This document shows, one piece after another, positions 58,349 through 64,000 of a stretch of 64,000 nucleotides of DNA. The notes below the pieces were generated by a model, which saw only the letters and a program-made list of their open reading frames with translations, was not told the DNA's origin and ran no database searches. The stretch is from Neocallimastix lanati (nom. inval.) (taxonomy: Eukaryota; Neocallimastigomycota; Neocallimastigomycetes; Neocallimastigales; Neocallimastigaceae). Made by a program: the position numbers and the translations under genes. The stretch's first letter is position 1; each line of letters opens with the position of its first letter. The stretch covers positions 839,501 to 903,500 of the forward strand of contig JACVTC010000012.1 in the NCBI GenBank assembly GCA_016946835.1. Reading direction: 5' to 3'.

Positions 58349-59376
58349 TGGTAGACTCGGGGTTGACACTTAGATATTTAAAATCAAGCAGGGGGGGACG
58401 GGTATTACCCTGCTTTGATTTTAAATAAAAAATTAATTCTTTATTAAAAATTTTTTTATTTTTTTTTATTAATATAAAAGTTTTTTTTTTTTTTTTATTT
58501 AAAATACACATATTTAATTTTTTTTAAGAAATTGTTACAATATTTATATTTTTTTATAAATTTAAAGTATAATTAATTGTTTATAATTTAAGTAATTTTA
58601 TAGAATTATTGAATTAATTTTATATCAATAATTCATTTTTGTTTTAATTTTTATAAATATAATAATATAATATTCAAATATAATTTAATTAAAAATAATT
58701 ATAAAATAAATATATAGAAAATAGTTTTTACTATTTTCTTTGATATTTTTAAGTTAAATAAATTGTTTTTAAAGATTAATATAATAAATTTAATAATCTT
58801 TAATTATTTTAAATAATACTTGTAATTATTTTCAAAATAAAATAAAATTTTTATAATATTTAATTAATAAATTTGATAATATTTAAATAATAATTTTTAT
58901 AATAAGTAATAATTTTTAATAATAGTTTTTAATAATAAATTTAATTAATAATCTTAATAATTTTATAATAATATTTAATAGTTATAATAAATAAATTTTT
59001 ATAATAATATTTAATAATTTTAATAATTTTATAATATTAATAATTTATAATAATTTTTAGAATAATATTTAATTAATAATTTTAATAATTTTATAATAAT
59101 TTTTATAATAATATTTAATTAATATTTTTAATAATTTAGTATCTTAAAAGTATAATTTTAATATTTACAATTGTATTTTAATATATACATATATTTAATA
59201 ATATAACAATAAAGTGATTAATTAAAATTTATTTACATTATTTACAAATTAAAATTAATTTATATCAAAATAAATTAAATTTACAATGAGGTTTAGGTTA
59301 TGAAGAATATAGGAAAGTACAATTTAGTAAAGAATTATTAATAATAAAATAAAGGTTATTAATTCATTCTTTACCA
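58349..59376 (-). mobile_element. 3' LTR of element C
   Basis: A 1028-bp LTR with inverted ends TGGTA and TACCA. A palindrome opens it on the minus strand (arms 59356-59373 and 59328-59344). A perfect GAAAATAGT/ACTATTTTC stem lies near 58717-58742. A strong stem-loop lies near its end (58376-58393/58408-58426, about 18 bp with one bulge and a G-rich loop). It is unrelated in sequence to families A and B. Confidence 0.9.
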
Positions 59377-59379
59377 TGA

Positions 59380-59393
59380 TGCCCCCTCTAAAA
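59380..59393 (-). promoter_or_regulatory. Polypurine tract of element C
   Basis: On the minus strand TTTTAGAGGGGGCA lies three bases before the LTR, the plus-strand priming site. It resembles AGAGGGGCA of element A. Confidence 0.75.
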
Positions 59394-59399
59394 CTCAAG

Positions 59400-62300
59400 C
59401 TACATCGAAGCTGAGTTATACTTGACTATATTCTTCAAATGAACATTCCTATTCATTTGAATTCCAGAATTTGGATCAGCCAAGGTAACCGTATTAAATT
59501 GTTTTTTTATAACTTTAAGAGGACCAACAAAATAAGGTTCTAGTTTAGTTCTTGAAAAATTTCTAACTAGAACTAAATCACCTTCCCTAATTCTTTTTCC
59601 CTCATTCAAACTATTCTTTTCCTCTCTTCTAGCAGCCCAATACTTATTTGCATTTTTAACATTTTCGGCTGCTTCTAAAGTCCATCGGTAATGATTTATA
59701 AATTTTTCTAACAACACTTCATCCGATGACTTATTAATATCCTTGGTAGGTCTAGCAGCAATATCAAAAGGCTGCTGATCCTCCCTACCATAAACCAACT
59801 CAAAACTTGAATGTTTTGTTACCTTATTTTTGGTAGTTCTAAGAGCCCATAAGGCGGATGGTAAAACTTCATCCCAATCCTTATTCTTAGAACCCAACAA
59901 CCTCAATAACTTTCCGATCTCTTTATTACGGTTTTCCGTAAGTCCATTACTTTCTGGATGATATGTGGAAATAAACTTCACATATACATCATAGAGATCT
60001 AAAAATATTTTCGTCATGTCCGAGGTGAACTGAACACCATTGTCAGTTGTTATTACCTGTGGAACACCATGACGAGCAAACACATTAATTAAGAACTTAA
60101 TCACATCCTGTGATGTTATATTTTCCGTGGGTTCTGCTTCAACCCATTTGGTGAAGTAATCCACCACAACCATAATATATTGATTATTATTTTTAGTTTT
60201 AATCAAAGGTCCAATAATATCTAAACCCAAATGTATAAAAGGACCTTCTACTTTAGTTGGAATATTTTCTGTAGGTTCTGGATATGGTTGTGACCTATTC
60301 AACTGACACTTGTCACAACTTTGCACCACTCTTTTAATATCCATCACCATATTATTCCAATAAAAACTTTTACGAAGCCTTTGATAAGTCTTATAATATC
60401 CCTCATGACCTATCTTATGGGCTTCTAAAATAAGTTTTACTTTTTCCGTTTGATCAGTAATTAATTTACGATAGTCATTACCATCAACAAAGTAATCTTC
60501 ACCATCTATCGTAACAAATTTTTCATTTATAAAGTCTTTAATAGTTTTAGAAAGCAACTCTTCTTCTTCCTTTGAAGTTAACTTAGTTGCCAATACCACA
60601 GAATCATCTCTTTTCTTCATCCTAGATAATGCATCGGCTAACACATTTTTCTTACCCATTTGATATTGAATTTCAACACCAAGGGTACTAACAGTTAAGC
60701 ACCACCTTGCTTGCCTAGCATTATTAGGTTCCTTATTTTTAAAGAAACTGATTAAAGGTTTATGATCTGTTATTACTACTGTTTTATTAGGATTTCCTAA
60801 TATATAAGATTTCAACTTAGTAATACAATAAATTAATGCAGCTCCTTCCAAGTCAGTAATGCCATAATTTTTCTCGGCTTTACTTAAACTTCTACTTATA
60901 TAATGAACTGGATGTTCCTTTTTGGTTTCTAAATCTTCTTGGAGTAATACTCCTCCAATACCTTCATAGGAAGCATCCGTTCTAATTATAAACCTTTGAT
61001 TAAAACTTGGATATTTTAAAATTGGAGCATTTATTAACTTTTCTTTTAACAGATCAAAGCTTTGTTGATGTTCATTATTCCATTTATATTTAACATTCTT
61101 TCTTAATAATTTACATAAAGGAGCAGAGATTTGGGCATATTTATCAATAAAGTTTCTATAATATCCTACTGCTCCAAGAAAAGATCGTAATTCATGAACA
61201 TCAACAGGTGCTACCCACTCCTTGATAGCCTTAATTTTGCTATCCTGGGGACTTAAACCTTTCACTGATGCCTTATGACCTAAGACTTCTACTTCAGTCT
61301 GCATAAAGGCACATTTTTCAATGTTAATTTTTAATTTGTGTTGGCGAAATACTTCCAACACTTGCCTAATGTGGCTTATATGTTCTTCTATACTCTTAGA
61401 GTATATTAAAATATCATCTATAAAGTTAAAAACAAACTTTCCTATAAATGGGAAAAGAATCCTATTCATTTCCCTTTGAAATGTAGCTGGGGCTCCGGTT
61501 AAACCAAAAGGCATAACCTTGAATTGGTAGTTACCAAATTTTGTGGTGAAGGTGGTAATTTCTACGCTTTCCTCATCCATCAAAATTTGATGATAACCAG
61601 AGTAAAGATCCATTGTTGTAAAAATCTGTGCCCCATCTAAACTATCAAATATCTCATCAATGTAAGGTAATGAATAAGAATCTTTAACTGTTAAATCATT
61701 AACCTTACGATAATCAATACATAATCGCCATTTACCGTTCTTCTTCGGTACTAACACTATTGGCGATGACCATTCGGAACAAGAAGGTTCAATTAATTTC
61801 TTATTAATTAATTTAATTAATTCCTCCTTAAGTATATCCGACTTAAATTTAACTAATCTATAGCACCTTTGCTTAACTGGTTTCGCACCAGGAATTAAAT
61901 TAATCTTATGTGGAGGAAGATCAGAAGGTGTTAATTCTTCTGAAGAAGTAGCAACTATTTCTAAGTTCTCCTCCAGAATTTTAATTATTTCATCTTTATA
62001 TTTTTCGTTTAAAGTATTTAGGAAAATTTCATGATGAATATATTGCTTTGGGGATAATCCTTCAATTTTCTTTAAATCATTCTTTTTGGAATCCTCATCC
62101 AAAGCCTTAATCATACACAACAACTTTTCTTCATCTTCATAATCATTATTAATAGGTGCAATAACGTCAATTACTCCCTCAGGAGTAATTTGACACAAAC
62201 TATATAAAATGGGGTGGATAAACAAATTATAATCAATTTGGGTTTTTAAGTTAATTAGAATATCGTAAAAAGGATCCTCCTTTTCTACTATTCTACAATT

Positions 62301-63449
62301 AATCATTAATACAAGATTATTAATCTTTACTGGCACCCGAATGATATAACCTTCCGAGTAATCATCATTCTTAGTTGCCAACCTAATTCTGCCACGACTA
62401 ATATCAATAGGTTCATATTCGGACGGAAGCTTATCTAAAAATTGTTGAGTAATTATACTTAAATTACTACATGAATCAATTAAAGCCTTCCCCGAAACAC
62501 CTTCAACTGTAACATCAACCATGGCAATATCCTCTTCACATGGTTCGTTACCTTTACTTTTATAAGTGTGGTCTATGTTATTAACGACCACAGTCGTGGC
62601 TGACACATTATCCAACACCCCAGAGATATTAGATTGGTCCCTATCCAATTTAATACCCTGTGACACCTTATATCTTAATTTTGGAGCAGCATCCAATAAC
62701 TGTCCAAAAGTAATATTGCAATGGGCAGAATTTAAATCTTTAAGAATATCATATTCTTCTTCCCCCGATTGCATCTTAATTTTCCTAGATACTCTAGAAC
62801 TTTTATTTTCTTTTTGAGTATCTTTATCTTTACTAATTAACACCTTTGTTAAATCAATTACTTTATTATTCTCCTTCACAATACTTTTATTATTATCATT
62901 ATTTTCTTTCATTAAATTTTTATTCTTTCTTTTATCATTATTTACATTATTTATAATAACTTCATCATTCACTAATGAATTATTATTAATATTATCATTA
63001 CTATTATCATTACTATGATTATTACTATAATTAGTATTACTATTGCTAGCTCTTTCATTATCACGAATTTGTCTTTCAATCTCTTTTTCTTTTTCAATTC
63101 GTGGTTGAGCTAGAATAGATGGTTTAATTTGTTTAACAATTTTATTACTTATATTATTTTCTTTTACTTCTCGTTCTTTCTGTTTTCGTAATGCAGGAGT
63201 TATTATAGGTTTAGGATTCTCCTTCAACGACTTATGAATCTTTTTCTCTGCACTACCTTCATCATTATTAACATCATAAATTTTACGTTTAGATGCTCCT
63301 ACTAAATAATCAACTTTCTTTTTATTAACCACCCTTTTATTAGCAGGAGTTTCTTCAATATTAGAAAGACGAGAATTTTTAATTTCTTTTTGATATTTAA
63401 GTGAAGCTGCTTTATTAAGTATGGGAGAGCTTCTTATCCCATTACTCAA
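59400..63449 (-). CDS. Element C Pol polyprotein
   Basis: An open frame of about 1349 codons. In order: a Lys/Asn-rich N-terminal region (1-240), a retropepsin-like domain (about 300-400, with KALIDSCSNLSIITQQFL), reverse transcriptase (about 520-720, with WRLCIDYRKVND and FIDD), RNase H (about 815-930, RTDASYEGIGGVL and TDHKPL), an integrase HHCC domain (about 1010-1050, HKIGHEGYYKTYQRLRK and CDKCQ) and integrase DDE core (about 1070-1240, GLDIIGPL, TTDNGVQFTS, ESNGLTENRNKEIGKL). A GPY/F-like tail (LEPYFVGPLKVI) follows, with no chromodomain. The frame has no ATG at its 5' end; entry from gag by -1 frameshifting is likely. Confidence 0.93.
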   Translation of the reverse strand: MSNGIRSSPILNKAASLKYQKEIKNSRLSNIEETPANKRVVNKKKVDYLVGASKRKIYDVNNDEGSAEKKIHKSLKENPKPIITPALRKQKEREVKENNISNKIVKQIKPSILAQPRIEKEKEIERQIRDNERASNSNTNYSNNHSNDNSNDNINNNSLVNDEVIINNVNNDKRKNKNLMKENNDNNKSIVKENNKVIDLTKVLISKDKDTQKENKSSRVSRKIKMQSGEEEYDILKDLNSAHCNITFGQLLDAAPKLRYKVSQGIKLDRDQSNISGVLDNVSATTVVVNNIDHTYKSKGNEPCEEDIAMVDVTVEGVSGKALIDSCSNLSIITQQFLDKLPSEYEPIDISRGRIRLATKNDDYSEGYIIRVPVKINNLVLMINCRIVEKEDPFYDILINLKTQIDYNLFIHPILYSLCQITPEGVIDVIAPINNDYEDEEKLLCMIKALDEDSKKNDLKKIEGLSPKQYIHHEIFLNTLNEKYKDEIIKILEENLEIVATSSEELTPSDLPPHKINLIPGAKPVKQRCYRLVKFKSDILKEELIKLINKKLIEPSCSEWSSPIVLVPKKNGKWRLCIDYRKVNDLTVKDSYSLPYIDEIFDSLDGAQIFTTMDLYSGYHQILMDEESVEITTFTTKFGNYQFKVMPFGLTGAPATFQREMNRILFPFIGKFVFNFIDDILIYSKSIEEHISHIRQVLEVFRQHKLKINIEKCAFMQTEVEVLGHKASVKGLSPQDSKIKAIKEWVAPVDVHELRSFLGAVGYYRNFIDKYAQISAPLCKLLRKNVKYKWNNEHQQSFDLLKEKLINAPILKYPSFNQRFIIRTDASYEGIGGVLLQEDLETKKEHPVHYISRSLSKAEKNYGITDLEGAALIYCITKLKSYILGNPNKTVVITDHKPLISFFKNKEPNNARQARWCLTVSTLGVEIQYQMGKKNVLADALSRMKKRDDSVVLATKLTSKEEEELLSKTIKDFINEKFVTIDGEDYFVDGNDYRKLITDQTEKVKLILEAHKIGHEGYYKTYQRLRKSFYWNNMVMDIKRVVQSCDKCQLNRSQPYPEPTENIPTKVEGPFIHLGLDIIGPLIKTKNNNQYIMVVVDYFTKWVEAEPTENITSQDVIKFLINVFARHGVPQVITTDNGVQFTSDMTKIFLDLYDVYVKFISTYHPESNGLTENRNKEIGKLLRLLGSKNKDWDEVLPSALWALRTTKNKVTKHSSFELVYGREDQQPFDIAARPTKDINKSSDEVLLEKFINHYRWTLEAAENVKNANKYWAARREEKNSLNEGKRIREGDLVLVRNFSRTKLEPYFVGPLKVIKKQFNTVTLADPNSGIQMNRNVHLKNIVKYNSASM

Positions 63450-63455
63450 TTTAAA
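63446..63455 (-). promoter_or_regulatory. Probable -1 frameshift site joining gag and pol of element C
   Basis: On the minus strand the last gag codons read T-TTA-AAT followed directly by the TGA stop. TTTAAAT fits the X-XXY-YYZ slippery pattern, and slipping back one base enters the pol frame exactly. This is the usual route to Gag-Pol in many Ty3/gypsy elements and retroviruses. Confidence 0.65.
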
Positions 63456-64000
63456 CGTTTATTGTTTCTAATTTCCTTCCTATTTTTCTCAACAATTGCT
63501 CTCAACTTTGGGCAATTGTTTTGATAATGACCTGGTTCTTTACAGAAATAACAAGCCTTTATTGTTAAACTTCTCATTTTTCTTGTTAATTCCTCTATGT
63601 CATTATCTTCTTTAGGTTTAATATTAACTTTTTGTTCTAATTTATTTTTAATAGGAGGATGAAAATTAACTCTATTACTAAAAGAAGATGTATTTGCAGA
63701 AGGTGAAGGGTTAGTAGGATGTCTTCTTTGATTACTACCCATATAATTTAACCTATCTGCTTTTTCAGCAATTTTAAAGGCTTTTGACAGAGAAATGTTA
63801 TCAAATAAGGTTAGACGTTTCCAGGCTTCAACATTGTTTTCAATGGAGTCTGTGTAATCTAAAACACTTATCTGACTTCTTTTCTTTTTATTTAATTTTA
63901 AATATAAAGTTTTATACTTAATATTAAAATCTTTGATTCTTTCATTTCTCTTAATTCTTAGAGCACGTAGCTCTCTTAATAAATTATTTTGATCCTCCCT
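63446..64000 (-). CDS. Element C Gag, C-terminal part (cut by window edge)
   Basis: The minus-strand frame is open from the window edge to a stop at 63446, 184 codons. It begins in a gag-like helical region (NNVEAWKRLTLFDNISLSKA, AFKIAEKADRLNY) and contains a CCHC zinc knuckle (CYFCKEPGHYQNNC) near the C-terminus, the nucleocapsid signature. An ATG at 63742 is internal and not the real start. The stop codon overlaps the start of the pol frame. Confidence 0.88.
   Translation of the reverse strand, partial: REDQNNLLRELRALRIKRNERIKDFNIKYKTLYLKLNKKKRSQISVLDYTDSIENNVEAWKRLTLFDNISLSKAFKIAEKADRLNYMGSNQRRHPTNPSPSANTSSFSNRVNFHPPIKNKLEQKVNIKPKEDNDIEELTRKMRSLTIKACYFCKEPGHYQNNCPKLRAIVEKNRKEIRNNKRLN

Larger units (their letters stand above)
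58349..64000 (-). mobile_element. Element C: Ty3/gypsy retroelement, continues past window
   Basis: A minus-strand Ty3/gypsy element with its 3' LTR (58349-59376), a polypurine tract, a long pol frame and a gag frame that runs off the window. What is visible looks whole. It lacks the C-terminal chromodomain of element A. It is inserted between CAAAAA and ATTCAAGAAGA of a tRNA-iMet unit, 15-16 nt before the predicted tRNA. The 5' LTR, primer-binding site and right flank are outside the window, so LTR identity, age and the target duplication (probably AAAA or AAAAA) cannot be assessed. Confidence 0.93.

Overview
The window looks like nuclear DNA of an early-diverging fungus, most likely an anaerobic gut fungus (Neocallimastigomycota). 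The reasons are extreme A+T content outside genes, homopolymer and (TTA)n/(AAT)n runs everywhere, Asn- and Gln-rich proteins, an ankyrin gene of a type I associate with gut fungi, a fungal-style C2H2 regulator, long gene-free stretches and Ty3/gypsy (Metaviridae) retroelements. A dictyostelid is the main alternative, but its genes are packed far more densely. The call is inferred from content alone.

Layout. Positions 1-15,411 are a stack of LTR retroelement remains piled upstream of a tRNA-Gly(UCC) gene at 15,424. I see two LTR families: B (ends TGTAA/TTACA, 5-bp target duplications) and D (ends TGATAC/GTATCA, 4-bp duplications). Taking the insertions off one at a time, latest first, leaves every one of about seven events 14-18 nt upstream of the tRNA, a pattern like yeast Ty3. 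A younger chromodomain element (A, 7578-14393) sits inside one of the B LTRs. From 15.5 to 35 kb lie three protein genes: an ankyrin-repeat protein (minus, 19.2-20.3 kb), a 685-aa Asn/His-rich protein of unknown function (plus, 24.1-26.2 kb) and a very large C2H2 zinc-finger protein (minus, 29.3-34.9 kb). From 34.9 to 56.7 kb is a 21.9-kb desert made mostly of microsatellites and minisatellites, with a few less AT-rich islands that I cannot identify.

From 56.7 kb there is a tandem array of initiator tRNA-Met genes (three present). A fourth unit is interrupted 15-16 bp before its tRNA by a second Ty3/gypsy element (C, minus strand, 58,349 to beyond the window edge), which has a long pol frame and a gag frame joined by a probable -1 frameshift site.

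The main discovery is the record of repeated, position-specific retroelement integration at Pol III genes. Two tRNA loci and three LTR families (B, C, D) show the same offset, while the chromodomain-bearing element A does not. The LTRs also share an unusual architecture of a palindrome at the left end, a TATA box followed by an inverted repeat, and a stem-loop near the right end whose sequence changes while its pairing is kept.
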